From Endomychus coccineus (Eukaryota > Arthropoda > Insecta > Coleoptera > Endomychidae), in contig OY294068.1 of NCBI GenBank assembly GCA_958510875.1, positions 35,444,297 to 35,508,296 on the forward strand: a stretch of 64,000 bases of DNA. Reading direction: 5' to 3'. The translations under genes were made by a program, and so were the position numbers. Every line of letters begins with the position of its first letter. Position 1 is the first letter of the stretch. Below the pieces are notes generated by a model. The model saw only the letters and a list, made by a program, of their open reading frames with translations. It did no database searches and was not told where the DNA came from. This document shows, piece after piece, positions 12,240 to 23,867 of this stretch.

Positions 12240-12300
12240 AGCTAAACTAGGGCGTTTAAATATGTTTTTGGATGAATGTGAATTTATGGGATGGGATATA

Positions 12301-12938
12301 TTTTTTTTTATATACTTTATGGGTTGTGTCCATATATATTTGAAACAACTTTAACAAAATGGAGGGTAGTTATCTTTTGTTGTTCCAAATCTAACAATAA
12401 TTTTTGCAGAAAATCTTTTCTCCGAATTGTGACTGAGTGTTTAGATTTACAAGGAGTAGCTATTACACTATTACATTTTATGTACACTTCTATTTGAAAT
12501 TTGAACAAAACAAGTCGAAAATTCGAAGTTTTGCTTATAACTCGATAACAAAAGACGATAGCAAATTTTTGTTTTCAAAAAAAGAGATGTGACTTCCATT
12601 TTTTTCTATCTCCTATAGTTACCGAGTTACCCTATACAAACATCAAAATTGGCCCACCCTCTACACAAAATAACATGTAAATATTATAGGTATATAAAAC
12701 TAAATATATTATCGTATGAGTATAATCACTTCTCTTTTGCATTGTACTCGTGAATTAGCATACGGACATGGGTGCAAAAGGTAGACATTTAGATAATTTA
12801 AAACACTCAGAAATTAATAAATATAAGCACGGTAATATTTACGTAATAATCAGTTAGAATTTTCATACTCCCCCGCTCCTTAATCTGTTTTTCACAAACA
12901 ACCTATCGCGAACTAGTTTTTAGATTTTAATCCTTTAG
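12301..12938. other. Unassigned stretch left of the tandem duplication
   Basis: AT-rich, with no gene recognised; it may include the 5' part of the PLE. Confidence 0.3.
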
Positions 12939-13027
12939 ACACGATTTTCAATCTTTTTTGTTGGGTTATTGTTGTTTAGTTTGACAAAAAGTTACAAAAC
13001 ATTGAGTTTCAGCTCAAGCTTCAAGCC

Positions 13028-13070
13028 TGTACTGAAAATGCCACCTTTAATGGTTGGCGAAACGTCAGCA
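13028..13070 (+). ncRNA. Dead hammerhead motif, family C (unit 1)
   Basis: Homologous to the motif at 9951-9993, but the core reads CUGAAAA (13032-13038): the conserved G8 is A. The base next to the cleavage site and its stem I partner have also changed, weakening stem I. GAAA and ACGUC are kept. Expected to be inactive. Confidence 0.7.
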
Positions 13071-13395
13071 TCAAGTCGTGTTATTGTGACGCGGAATCTA
13101 TTCCGAAGTTATTTAAATCTAGATTTAGTGAATTTCCTCCAATGTCCATTGGTACCGATCAATGCGGAATTTAGTGAAAAAAATAATCTAAATCTAAATA
13201 AAGTTCCATATTATTAATGTTTATTCAGCAATATATGTAGTTTTCAGAAGTTTAGATTTGTACAGTCGTTTCTTTATTTGTTATTGATTATTCAAATGTA
13301 TCTATTGTGTTAATCTATAATTTTATCTTATCTATAGCCATTGATATGTGTAACACCTAGTGACGTTGGAAATTTAGTTGGATTCAGTTTTTAGA

Positions 13396-13537
13396 ATGGA
13401 TGGCCAATTACTTTATTACTTTATAGTGGTATTTCTAGTTTTAGTAATATTCGGATATTTGATGAAAGTATTCTGTGTAAAAGAGGAATTTCGAAGAAGA
13501 CCTATCAATGCAGTAATGTCTACCAGTTTAACTGATT
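13396..13537 (+). CDS. Alternative first exon 2, copy 1 (membrane anchor)
   Basis: ATG at 13396 opens 47 codons plus one base, ending GATT|GTAAGT (donor at 13538). Four polar-start residues precede one hydrophobic segment (YFIVVFLVLVIFGYLM), then a charged segment with FRRRPINAV. The RRxxINA resemblance to exon 1 (KRRLFINAI) suggests the two exons are paralogous. Joining to 61974 gives TCT and keeps the frame. Upstream, TTGGATTCAGTTTTT holds an insect-initiator-like TCAGTT about 10 bases before the ATG, which would make a very short leader; this is only suggestive. The family is not recognised. Confidence 0.65.
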
Positions 13538-14344
13538 GTAAGTAACAATGTCTTATATTTATTGCATTGTTTACGCGGAGGAGGAAAATGTTTAAATACT
13601 ACTAACTGTTTGTCATGTAACATACTATGAATATTAACTGGTCATATTTTCGTAAAGTAAAAAGTGTCAAAGTATTCCTTTATCACACGTGCTTATGGAT
13701 TGACCCAAATCCCTAATTAATTTTTTGTTTGACTGAGAGAAACTACAATGTGACTACCTAGTTTTCGGCATGATCCGTCATTCCCAACATTACTGTAACA
13801 CCATCTTAATATACTCTTCGCAGACGAAGTCCGAAGAGTATATTGCATTTACTCAAGCTATTTCTAAAATCGTTAAGAAAGCCCTAAAGCAAAAATCCCT
13901 TCACTGTAACTTGTCTACACGATAATTCAAGAACGGAAGTTCCAATCATATTCAAATTTTGACAAAAATTCGTTAGCTGTTGGATGACTAACCTTATTGT
14001 TTTTCAGGAAAATCCTCTAATGAACACACTTTTTCCTGAAGGATTCAAAATTGAAAATATCATAACTCTCAAAGCATACATTGAATAGCTTCAAAATAAA
14101 TATTATTTCATTATCCTTGCACAAATACGACGAGTCTTCTAGAATGTGAAACAAGTATATAAAAATCAGTAACCAAATCAATTGATTTGCGAAGATTAAC
14201 TTTCCCATGCACACTATTTATCTATTCCCCAAACGGCAACACATTTCTAGTTTGCACACGATTTTCAATCTTTTTTGTTGGGTTATTGTTGTTTAGTTTG
14301 ACAAAAAGTTACAAAACATTGAGTTTCAGCTCAAGCTTCAAGCC

Positions 14345-14387
14345 TGTACTGAAAATGCCACCTTTAATGGTTGGCGAAACGTCAGCA
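14345..14387 (+). ncRNA. Dead hammerhead motif, family C (unit 2)
   Basis: Duplicate of 13028-13070 with the same G8-to-A core change. Confidence 0.7.
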
Positions 14388-14712
14388 TCAAGTCGTGTTA
14401 TTGTGACGCGGAATCTATTCCGAAGTTATTTAAATCTAGATTTAGTGAATTTCCTCCAATGTCCATTGGTACCGATCAATGCGGAATTTAGTGAAAAAAA
14501 TAATCTAAATCTAAATAAAGTTCCATATTATTAATGTTTATTCAGCAATATATGTAGTTTTCAGAAGTTTAGATTTGTACAGTCGTTTCTTTATTTGTTA
14601 TTGATTATTCAAATGTATCTATTGTGTTAATCTATAATTTTATCTTATCTATAGCCATTGATATGTGTAACACCTAGTGACGTTGGAAATTTAGTTGGAT
14701 TCAGTTTTTAGA

Positions 14713-14854
14713 ATGGATGGCCAATTACTTTATTACTTTATAGTGGTATTTCTAGTTTTAGTAATATTCGGATATTTGATGAAAGTATTCTGTGTAAAAG
14801 AGGAATTTCGAAGAAGACCTATCAATGCAGTAATGTCTACCAGTTTAACTGATT
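14713..14854 (+). CDS. Alternative first exon 2, copy 2 (membrane anchor)
   Basis: Exact copy of 13396-13537, with ATG, 47 codons and the donor GATT|GTAAGT (donor at 14855) kept. If the duplication is real, the gene has two identical, separately promoted versions of this exon. No difference in the coding part was seen. Confidence 0.62.
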
Positions 14855-15572
14855 GTAAGTAACAATGTCTTATATTTATTGCATTGTTTACGCGGAGGAG
14901 GAAAATGTTTAAATACTACTAACTGTTTGTCATGTAACATACTATGAATATTAACTGGTCATATTTTCGTAAAGTAAAAAGTGTCAAAGTATTCCTTTAT
15001 CACACGTGCTTATGGATTGACCCAAATCCCTAATTAATTTTTTGTTTGACTGAGAGAAACTACAATGTGACTACCTAGTTTTCGGCATGATCCGTCATTC
15101 CCAACATTACTGTAACACCATCTTAATATACTCTTCGCAGACGAAGTCCGAAGAGTATATTGCATTTACTCAAGCTATTTCTAAAATCGTTAAGAAAGCC
15201 CTAAAGCAAAAATCCCTTCACTGTAACTTGTCTACACGATAATTCAAGAACGGAAGTTCCAATCATATTCAAATTTTGACAAAAATTCGTTAGCTGTTGG
15301 ATGACTAACCTTATTGTTTTTCAGGAAAATCCTCTAATGAACACACTTTTTCCTGAAGGATTCAAAATTGAAAATATCATAACTCTCAAAGCATACATTG
15401 AATAGCTTCAAAATAAATATTATTTCATTATCCTTGCACAAATACGACGAGTCTTCTAGAATGTGAAACAAGTATATAAAAATCAGTAACCAAATCAATT
15501 GATTTGCGAAGATTAACTTTCCCATGCACACTATTTATCTATTCCCCAAACGGCAACACATTTCTAGTTTGC

Positions 15573-16360
15573 ACATACTATCAATTTAAGCTGTTCGTTC
15601 TTCATTTGAAATCATTTTTGATCACTACTATTACGTCCTGAATTCTGGATTGAGTTGGGACAGTAACCTATTGGTCAGAATGCTAGTAAAATGGACAAGA
15701 CGCTATTAGGCAAGCGTGATACCCTCACACGAGGGTACATGCACGTTAATAATACATGAGGTAGGAACATCTATCAATTACAACAAACTTTCAAATAACC
15801 CAATGTTATTATCAAAAATATATAAAAATTCAAAAACTATCCCGTCAAAAGTTTAACAAACTAATCTGCGATGACCTTGCCTATCGGGGAGCAAAATACA
15901 ATACCAGGGTCTTAACCGCCCCGGCCAGAACCGCCCATGTAGGTTGAACATTAAATTTGGTATATCAACAGTTAATTCATTCGTCGCCAGGACCACAATA
16001 TGATGCTTGCTTTTAATAGTCACTCCTCTCACATGGACCATTGTACTCCCTTACCTCCATTCTACGCCAAGTACACCAGGAGGTCCGGGAGGGGGGGTTT
16101 ATTGTAAATATATGTATATGATATCGTCATTTCGCCGCTGGCACTCTTTGAAGATATACTTTTCCATAACCCTTGCGTCGAAGGCCATTATTAGATTATG
16201 AATAAAATTTGTTGGTGCATCATTATAAACTCAACATCTAAGGAAGCCCAACACAAAATAATCGTCTGGGCCAAGTCCGGATTTCTGGGGACCAGTCGAT
16301 GTTCCGTCTTCTGTACCTATATCAGTTTTTCTGGGAACAATTACAAAAAAATAATTTTAT
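15573..16360. other. Unassigned stretch
   Basis: No gene recognised. It contains a short G-rich patch near 16080-16097 and small frames on both strands without known domains. Confidence 0.3.
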
Positions 16361-16846
16361 TATTGCAATTCATTGGGGAAGATCGTTAGGGTACCATATA
16401 GGAAGCTTAAATCCGAGTTTTCGACTGTCAACCCCCTTGCAGCTTTTCCGCCATCTTGGATTAAGGGGTGAATTCGTGTTTCGCGCAAATAGTAGGTATT
16501 TTATCGAAAAAAGATCCGGCACCGTTTTTAACAAGAAAAATAGATTTTACAAATTTGCATACTTGATATTTTTGAATATTTTGCATATTTAACGAGTAAT
16601 AACCGATTATTTGAGAAAAAAGGTGTTTGAACATTTTTTCCGTCTCAATATCTTCTCTTTTATTAGTGCTATCCAAAAAATTGTAAAATGTTGTTAAACG
16701 CACAATTACCAAATTCAAATTCACCCCTTAATCCAAGATGGCGGATAATCTGCAAGGAGTTGATGGTCGAAAACTCGGATTTAAGTTTCCTATATGGTAC
16801 CCTCACGACCGTAAAACAATTTTTTCTTCCCCAGTGAATTGCAATA
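16361..16846. mobile_element. Foldback / MITE-like element
   Basis: Ends are long imperfect inverted repeats: TATTGCAATTCA at 16361 and its inverse ending at 16846, continuing inward through GGTACCATATAGGAA and CCGCCATCTTGGATTAAGGG on both arms. Arms are roughly 110-150 bp. The centre encodes nothing. Superfamily not determined. Confidence 0.75.
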
Positions 16847-16915
16847 TCACCCATAGGAATCGGAGTGACTTTACTGGACTATGTATCATTGTAGTGTAAC
16901 AACAAAGTTGTTTCA

Positions 16916-17160
16916 ATAGCGGACAATTGCGTCATAACAACAATGTAAAAAAATGATAATCTTATTTCAACCCTAATTAACTTCATCAGGCAAATATCGT
17001 CTATACAATCTGACATCAAAAGATAGATACAATCGAAGGTTATAACTATTATTTGAAAACGAAAGATTTTGGAAATGATATTTACATTAAATTTGGAAAC
17101 TAATGAGATAAAAAGCTATTTCTATTTCCAGTGTTGATTCTCGTTCATGGCATCATGAGT
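16916..17160 (+). repeat. Dispersed repeat, copy 1
   Basis: Directly repeated at about 20318-20560 with moderate divergence: TTGCGTCATAACAACAATGT, AAAATGATAATCTTAT, AATCGAAGGTTA and TTTGGAAACTAATG occur in the same order. Non-coding. Confidence 0.7.
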
Positions 17161-17388
17161 ATTTTTGTTTTAGGTATTCGTATTAGTTTTGGATAGTCAG
17201 ATATTCGAGATCAGTTCCTCCTTTTAAGCTAGGGTCATCAGTGGGTTCGATCATGACCTAATGGTTTATTCGCAAACCTATTATGATCTGTACTTAGAAT
17301 TTACGAAGAGTAAATTTTACAAACATATTTATCTAAAATTGTACATATATTTTAAAGCAGATATATAGGGTTGTGCAGTACTGTACTG

Positions 17389-18454
17389 CAGGCCCGTAGC
17401 CAGAAATTTGGTTTGGGGGGCCCAAAACGTAGTAATAATTTTTTGGGGGCAGGGGGGCGGAAATGGTTGATGGGTGTCTCGCAAGGATATTTCTTATTAT
17501 TAATGTTGGACTCAGTGAAAAACGGCTTTATTGTTATTAATATCATCACTGTATTTTAATTGTCAGTCACGCACATACACATCAATTGTTAAACAAAAGC
17601 GTCAATTTCAGTAGACAAAATTTAAAATTTTAACTTTCGCGATTTCTTTGCTGCCATAATCTCAAGAACCTCATTCGGATCGATACCTAAGTTTCCATGA
17701 ATTGACAGTACGGCGAGTGCACCAAGTCTTTCGTTGCTCGTTGAGTTACGTAAGTAAGTCTTGATTCTTTTCATTGTCGAAAATGACCTTTCCACACTTG
17801 CCGTTGTGACCGGAAGAGTTGCCAAAACTGTTAATAGATATTTGATTGTTGGAAATCTGCTCTTGTCACAAAAATCCAATACTTGTAAAGCCTCGGAATC
17901 TTTCTCGAGTCCCGATAATTTCTCACACCACAACTTATACTCAGCTTTTACAGCGGATTCTGAGACTCGATCATCAAAGTATGGCGAAAGATGATGCAAG
18001 TCATCTACTTTTTCAATTACAGCGAATCCAGGGAGAAGTATCTGTAAGCTTGATAAGATTCCCGCGTTCTCATTAAGAAATTCGTCAGACAAATTCTGAA
18101 TCAGCGTATCGAGGCAAGGAATAAAAACAGCAGACCGAAAGTACAATTCAACAGAGTCTGTTTGATAATTGGAACGAGTTGTTTGCTTCGACGTGAGTCT
18201 CGGAACTTTCAGCTCCATATCGAATGTATCGTTTACAAGCTTTTCAGCTGCTATAAAAATTTTGCTGAACGATACTTCTGCAGTTTTTCGTTCTTCTTGA
18301 AGCATATTCACGATTTCGTGAACATGCTCTACTGCTGATGCCAAATCACGTGACTTTTCTTGCAGTTGAACTGACAAAGGAAGCGTGAAGCTGAAAAGTC
18401 TGTTACAAACCAAGAGACTGACGAGAAACTCACTTACGGCTGGCTACGGGCCTG
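17389..18454 (-). mobile_element. hAT transposon, internally deleted, with 8-bp TSD
   Basis: Perfect 15-bp terminal inverted repeats CAGGCCCGTAGCCAG (17389-17403 and 18440-18454), flanked on both sides by the 8-bp target-site duplication CTGTACTG (17381-17388 and 18455-18462). An 8-bp TSD and such ends are diagnostic of hAT. Only the C-terminal part of the transposase remains, so the copy is non-autonomous. Intact ends and TSD suggest a fairly young insertion. Confidence 0.93.
17622..18413 (-). pseudogene. hAT transposase, C-terminal part
   Basis: Open frame of 263 codons. The C-terminus carries the hAT dimerisation region (about residues 185-245: FPTIKYLLTVLATLPVTTAS, then VERSFSTMKRIKTYLR), typical of animal hAT and of host proteins derived from it such as ZMYM1-like proteins. 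The N-terminal BED/THAP-type zinc finger and the first catalytic Asp region are missing, and the terminal inverted repeat begins only about 27 bp upstream of the first codon. The frame is intact, so the deletion is probably recent, or the fragment comes from a mobilised internally deleted family. Confidence 0.85.
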
Positions 18455-18654
18455 CTGTACTGTCTTCTTACGCATAATATAAAATAAATGATTACTTGTT
18501 TACAATCCCGATTTTCAGTAATACACAGATTTCTGTCAGCAAAATTGAGTTTTTCATTGATTCTATGACTTCAAAGAACTCATAAAAATTCTGAACTAAA
18601 AAACCATCTCCAGGAGTGGACATGGCTCTCCACCATTGTCCTATAAGTAATATA

Positions 18655-19534
18655 CTAGGTCTGTTCCAAAAATATCCGACTACCTCGATTTCTCGGCGCT
18701 TAACGTATTCTTCGTCATCCGGTTGGTGGCATCCTTCAAAGTAGTCTCCATTTGATTGAACAACAAGCTAATATCGATGCTTCCACTTGAAAGTCAGTTT
18801 TTGGAATCGCCTTTAGTGTATTTGTCGCATAAGTTTCAACAGTCTCTTTGTCGTCGAATGGTGTCCTTTAAGCGGCATTTTCAATCGAGGGAATACCCAA
18901 AAGTCGCAGGGAGCTATGCTTTAATATTTTAACAATTTTCATCACTATTGATCATTTCCAGATTGCCCTGAGCGATTTCTAATCGAAGTCATTCTCTGTT
19001 AAAATTCGCCAAACAGTACTTTTTGGTATTGCAAGTCATCTTCTAGTTCCCTCACAGTCAAATGACGATCTGGTCCAATCGCAACTCGCACACGCTCGAC
19101 ATTATCCGATGTTGTTCCCTTCGAAGGTCGACTGGTCGACCAGAACGAGGATCACTGTCAACAGATGTGCGGCCACTTATAAACCGCTTATACCACTCTC
19201 TTATTTGTGTTTTGCCCATACACTCGTTTCCAGGCTTTTTGTAACATTTCAATAGATTCCGCACAACTTTTACCAAGATTAAAACAAAATCTTATGCAAA
19301 TTCGCTGTTCAGTTCTTTCCGTCATTTTTAGCAATAAACAAAATCCGACGAACGCAAAAAAGAAGTAGTAGACAAATACACGCTGCGCGGGAACTAAGGC
19401 ATCTCACATCGGTAACTAAGGCATCTGAGGAGTAAGTTAGGAGTTACTGGTGAAGTTCGTACCCTACACAGGTCACCTGAGTGTTGTGGCGCGAAGATAT
19501 GAATGTAAGTCGGATACTTTTGGGATAGACCTCG
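18655..19534 (-). mobile_element. mariner-like transposon, internally deleted
   Basis: Imperfect ~28-bp inverted ends starting CTAGGTCTGTTCC (18655) and, on the other strand, CGAGGTCTATCCC (to 19534), each flanked by TA (18653-18654; 19535-19536), the Tc1/mariner target duplication. The 880-bp length is short for the family. It contains transposase N- and C-terminal remnants on the minus strand. Confidence 0.88.
18670..19325 (-). pseudogene. mariner transposase remnants
   Basis: N-terminal helix-turn-helix part near 19325-19058: MTERTEQRICI, then in a shifted frame QIREWYKRFISGRTSVDSD followed by PRSGRP, the usual mariner linker. A C-terminal piece (TNTLKAIPKTDFQ) lies near 18840-18780. The middle, with most of the DD34D catalytic core, is deleted, and frameshifts separate the pieces. 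Not functional. Confidence 0.8.
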
Positions 19535-19554
19535 TACATGTAAACGTGACTTAG

Positions 19555-19700
19555 GTTACAAGTTTACCTGAAGGTGTGCAATATTTAACTAAAATTTGAA
19601 TTGTTCCCGAGGTATAATTTTTAAAACATTCACACTTCCAAAATTTCAATTTTAATATGTTGGAATGATGTAAATTCATTTGTGAAAAATATGTAGAACA
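19555..19700 (+). repeat. Dispersed repeat pair, copy 1
   Basis: GGTTACAAGTTTACCT and the following ~120 bp recur at 20576-20700 (ACATTCAYACTTCCAAA in both). The order of this repeat and the one at 16916/20318 suggests one compound repeat family. Confidence 0.6.
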
Positions 19701-20317
19701 AGAAAATAAAATAAAAATATCAATTTACACGCCAAGTATAATTGCGGACAATTGTTTCGTCACACAGTGATATTTTCAAATCTACATTATAAATATAAAT
19801 ATCGTCCTTAAATAGAATAATGTTAAAATAGCATAATTCGTTCCCTTTATAACGATACATCAAATTCAACGTGAATAATCAAAAACGATAAAAAAAACTC
19901 TGAAAAAGATCTTTATTTCTTTATAGGAGAAATCATTACTTTCGGGAAGCAAAAGAGTTCTTCATAGCCGATCTTCTATAAAAGATTATGCAGTTTAATT
20001 ATTTATGGATTTCAATTGGTAGACATTTATAATCGAAACAGAAAATTGCCCTATTGCTTATGGTAACGTGCTCCAACTACCATTTTCAAAATCTTCAAAA
20101 TGATGTTTTAAGTCGAAATCATTGATGAAAATCTTTCTTCATCTCATCTTTTCGTGCGTTTAGTCTAAAATAATAGTGCGTATCATGATTTTCGATCCTA
20201 AAAAGTTGGCAAACTTCCAAGAAAGTCTGTACAATAGCGAACAACACACCACACAATTTTTGTAGATAATTTTTATGACACCATGGGGTCACTAAACGTG
20301 AAGATCTCCATCTCAAG
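19701..20317. other. Unassigned AT-rich stretch
   Basis: No gene recognised. A 65-codon minus frame at 20119-20316 has no known domain. Confidence 0.3.
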
Positions 20318-20700
20318 GCAATTGCGTCATAACAACAATGTGAAAAAATGATAATCTTATCTCGACTCTAAATTATTTCATCAGGCAAAGATCGTCAATT
20401 CAATTTGAGATAAAAGGATAGATAATAGATACAATCGAAGGTTAGAACCATTATTTGGAAACGTTCGAAAGATTTTAGAATGATATTCTTCATCAAATTT
20501 GGAAACTAATGGAATAAAAATGATATGTCTATCTCCAATGTTGGTTCACGTTCATGGCACCATGGATCTTGTTTTGGTTACAAGTTTACCTAAAGCAATA
20601 TTTGTCTAAAATTTGGACTCTTCCCGTGGTATTATTTATAAAAACATTCATACTTCCAAACTTACAATTGTCGTTTTTATAATGATTTAATATTCCATTG
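20318..20700 (+). repeat. Dispersed repeat, copy 2 of both blocks
   Basis: Contains diverged copies of 16916-17160 (20318-20560) and 19555-19700 (20576-20700) side by side. Confidence 0.65.
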
Positions 20701-20989
20701 AATATGTTTCTTCCAAACCAAACACATGGTCCTTTGAAAGATCCATAAAACGTAATCCTAAATATTAATGTATTATATTGGCATAATAAACCGTAATTAT
20801 TTAAGTGGAGCTCGAAATAAGCTTAATCCGTTCATAATGGGTTTAAAGAGTAAGTACTTTGAAAGACCATGACACTGGACTTTCCAGTCCCATAGTATAT
20901 CCACTCCGAACATTTCACAGAAAGGCTCTAACCATATAATGCCTACTTAGAAGCGAGTAAGCGGAATTTTCCAACATAGGAAAATGAAG

Positions 20990-22620
20990 CACAAAAATGA
21001 CCTCCAGCTAGAAAATGTTTGCTTCAAGATGCGATTTTTTGCATTATATTCTGGAAGGTCTCTGGAAACTTTGTCCCGTTTTGGTTTTTAGTAGAAATGT
21101 TGCGTTGCATTTTTAAGTGCAAAAATGCATTTTTTTAACGTATAAAAATATTCAATAAATATTCACTAAAATTAGTCCAAATCGCTTAGTTGTGAGTTTT
21201 TGGGATCGCTGATCACGATTCTGATGTCTAAATAATGCCTGAGGGACAGCATAAGCTGCTTGTTACCTAATCCTTGGGGAATTTACGGTATAATTCGCTC
21301 TAAAATGAAATTTATATTAAAACCATCAATTGTAACAAACCTTAATAAAATGCACCTTGAGATAGGTATATTAATCGTAATACAACGCCTAGCCTATAAT
21401 TTTATTTCTTCCCACAAAATAAAGACAGAAATAATAAAAATAATTTATTAATATCTTAAAACAAATGAATTGAAAACAATTCAGACTTGATTTTTACTGG
21501 CAATTACTCATTAGTTACTGTGAAACAATAGGACAGGTAAATCACAGATAAAAAAAGGACCCATCATGTGATTATAATTTAGTAGATTTATTCGAAAATA
21601 ATGATGATCATTGTATGTAATTGTTTTATCATCTGTAAATAAAAAAATCATCACAATAGGTTAAAATTAACAAATTAATAGTATACATTTATTTGCATCT
21701 CCTTTCCTTTTTCCCAACTTCCTTCAATTAATTATTTTTTTATACTTTTCATATTCAAACTCAAAGATATTAAGAAAGATCATTATTACAATATTTTCAT
21801 TTTTGATAGGAAAAAAATGTATTCATTTTAACACCACTTGCTAAAAATTAGTAATTATACTATTCATAAAATTTTGAAAAACATATATTATATTATTCTA
21901 ATTTTGTAAAAAAAACATATTATATATCTACACAAATTGCGGATTACTACCTTTAAGTGCATTTCATTACGATTTCAACAATAATATCGTGATCAGCCAC
22001 CCTAAGAATTCCTAGGTTCCAAGTTTTATTCCATTTTAGAGCGAATTATACCTTAAATTCTTCAGGGATGAGGGAACAAGCAAGTTATGCTGTTTCCCAG
22101 GTGGATTATAGCATTATTTAGACATCAGATTCGTGATTCGCGATACCAAAAACCCCCTGCTAACAAGTAAAATTGAATGTTTAAAATATTTGAGGAAGTG
22201 TTCTGAAGATAACCTAGGTAACTAGAATATTCTGGACTCCAGGTATAATTTCAATGAAATATATGTGATCAGAGATACAAAAAATCCCCGGATAAGAAGT
22301 TTTATTTAATTTTGGAGAGAAATCACATTCCCTGAGGATGATCTGACACCATGGTTGCACAGGTCCCCAGAGGTATTGTATTCTTTAGAATCGTGATCAA
22401 CAACCCAAGAAACCGCCGAGTAACCGATTTGGACTGATATTAAATATTATTATAAGTAAAGAAAGTGCATTAAAAAAAATGCATTTTTGCACTTAAAAAT
22501 GCAACTCAACATTTATACTAAAAACAAAAAGCGGATAAAGTTTCCAGATACCTTCCAGAATTAATGCCAAAAATCGCATCTCGATCTATCTTGGAGCAAA
22601 AATTTGCTTTATTTCCTCGA
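20990..22620. mobile_element. Foldback element with ~300-bp diverged arms
   Basis: About 20990-21310 is repeated in inverse at about 22010-22620. Shared blocks include TGCATTTTTGCACTT, the TTCTGGAAGGT region, the GGTATAATTCGCTCTAAAATG block and TGATCACGAT. The right arm is longer through internal additions. The short frame at 21260 lies in the arm and is not a gene. Superfamily unknown. Confidence 0.7.
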
Positions 22621-23497
22621 CTAACAAGAAATGTCAAAGAACTTCCACTTCTAAATATTATGCTGAATGAAAACCAACCCCATGTAGAGTGTAGTAGAGA
22701 TAAATGTTTAAAATTTCTACTAGGCTGGAGAAACCAGTAGTCGTGCTTTATTACAAGTGTTGGGGAGAGTATTCAACCATTTTCAAGGTGCAATCAACTA
22801 CTGTCGCATCTTAACAGAATATGATACCAACTCTATGGATTCGACGTTCACTTGATGTAAATTCCTTTTTGAAAAAATGTAGAATACCACAATTAACCAA
22901 AAATATTAACATCAACTGCTAAGTTTAATTACTGACAATTGAATTACCCTACTTATTATCTGCAAAATGCGTTCCCATAGTTTGAGTCCTATTTTTGAAG
23001 ACGGTATATTACCAAAACGTTCCTTAAAATGTATGCTGAAGATTCTCCTTTTGTAAGCAGCACTACTATCATCATATTAAACTTATAAACTGTCCGCGGA
23101 TTTTATGTTATCGATATCTATAGAAATATAACTTATTCAATGTTTTGAAGATTAAGTTTTCAATAGATATTTTTTGAGACTGTGTACCTAACGTTAGCTT
23201 CCGATTTTTTTTTAAATCTGGGTAAATGATTTCAGAGTATTTGGGTTTTTTAATATGATACCTAGGTACCAATCAGAAATAGGCTCTTAATCGCTGATGA
23301 CGGGAGGCTTGAGTTGCGATGGCAACGGATGGAATGTGGAGTTATTCCGTTAATTTGATAACATTACCACCTAAAGCGCGACAAAATTTGAGTAAAATGT
23401 TTTGGAACATCTTGTTAACTAGTTCATAGTGGTGTACAATTTCAATAAGTAAGAGATGCATTGTATAGTAACACACATTTTCGTGTCAGCAATTGAT
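22621..23497. other. Unassigned stretch
   Basis: No gene, RNA or repeat recognised. Confidence 0.3.
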
Positions 23498-23867
23498 AGA
23501 CAGAGTTAAGTTTTCTTTAGGTCGAACAGTGATAACTGTCTCATCAGTGGCACGGGTAGGGCGAAGTTGTAGTGACAGAAACTACATTTGGAAATGTTAG
23601 AGCACCCAGTGTTCCAAACACGATCTACCAGAAGATATTTACCCCACTGAAAGAATCATCTACATTCAAAGATCTCACATGCTCCAAAGAAACGAAGGGA
23701 ATAGTGTTGGACAAACGGCTGGCAGGTGTTTCTGTACCACCACCTGGCGGCTGTAGACCAACACTATCCCTGTCATTTATTTGCAGCGCGTGATGTCTTT
23801 GAATCATACTGACATCGTCCTGCACTTTCCACTAATGAGCTCATGAGAACGAAACTCAACTCTGTCT
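23498..23867. mobile_element. Short inverted-end repeat element
   Basis: Begins AGACAGAGTT and ends AACTCTGTCT (10-bp perfect inverted ends, extending imperfectly). The middle is related to the tandem repeat at 63.0-63.3 kb (AAACGA..GGGATA or GGGAATA, GTTGGA). It also contains a hairpin with arms ATAGTGTTGG and CCAACACTAT. Frames on both strands are by-products. Confidence 0.6.

Larger units (their letters stand above)
9941..12300 (-). mobile_element. Penelope-like element, nearly complete ORF
   Basis: Minus-strand element with RT and GIY-YIG endonuclease coding sequence followed by a 3' untranslated part ending in a hammerhead motif at 9951-9993. A relic of the same 3' end is found at 12990-13130 and in its duplicate at 14307-14447. 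The 5' limit is not clear, and the frame stays open upstream of the first listed codon. Confidence 0.85.
12939..14255 (+). repeat. Tandem duplication, unit 1 (1,317 bp)
   Basis: The unit is repeated directly at 14256-15572 with constant offset 1,317. The parts I compared are identical, including both predicted 65-codon minus frames and the whole of exon 2. It starts within a PLE 3'-end relic and carries exon 2 with its upstream region. The junction shares a few bases (ACA), consistent with unequal exchange, replication slippage or an assembly duplication. Confidence 0.92.
14256..15572 (+). repeat. Tandem duplication, unit 2 (1,317 bp)
   Basis: Second unit of the direct duplication, carrying an identical exon 2 and an identical dead hammerhead motif (14345-14387). 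Confidence 0.92.
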
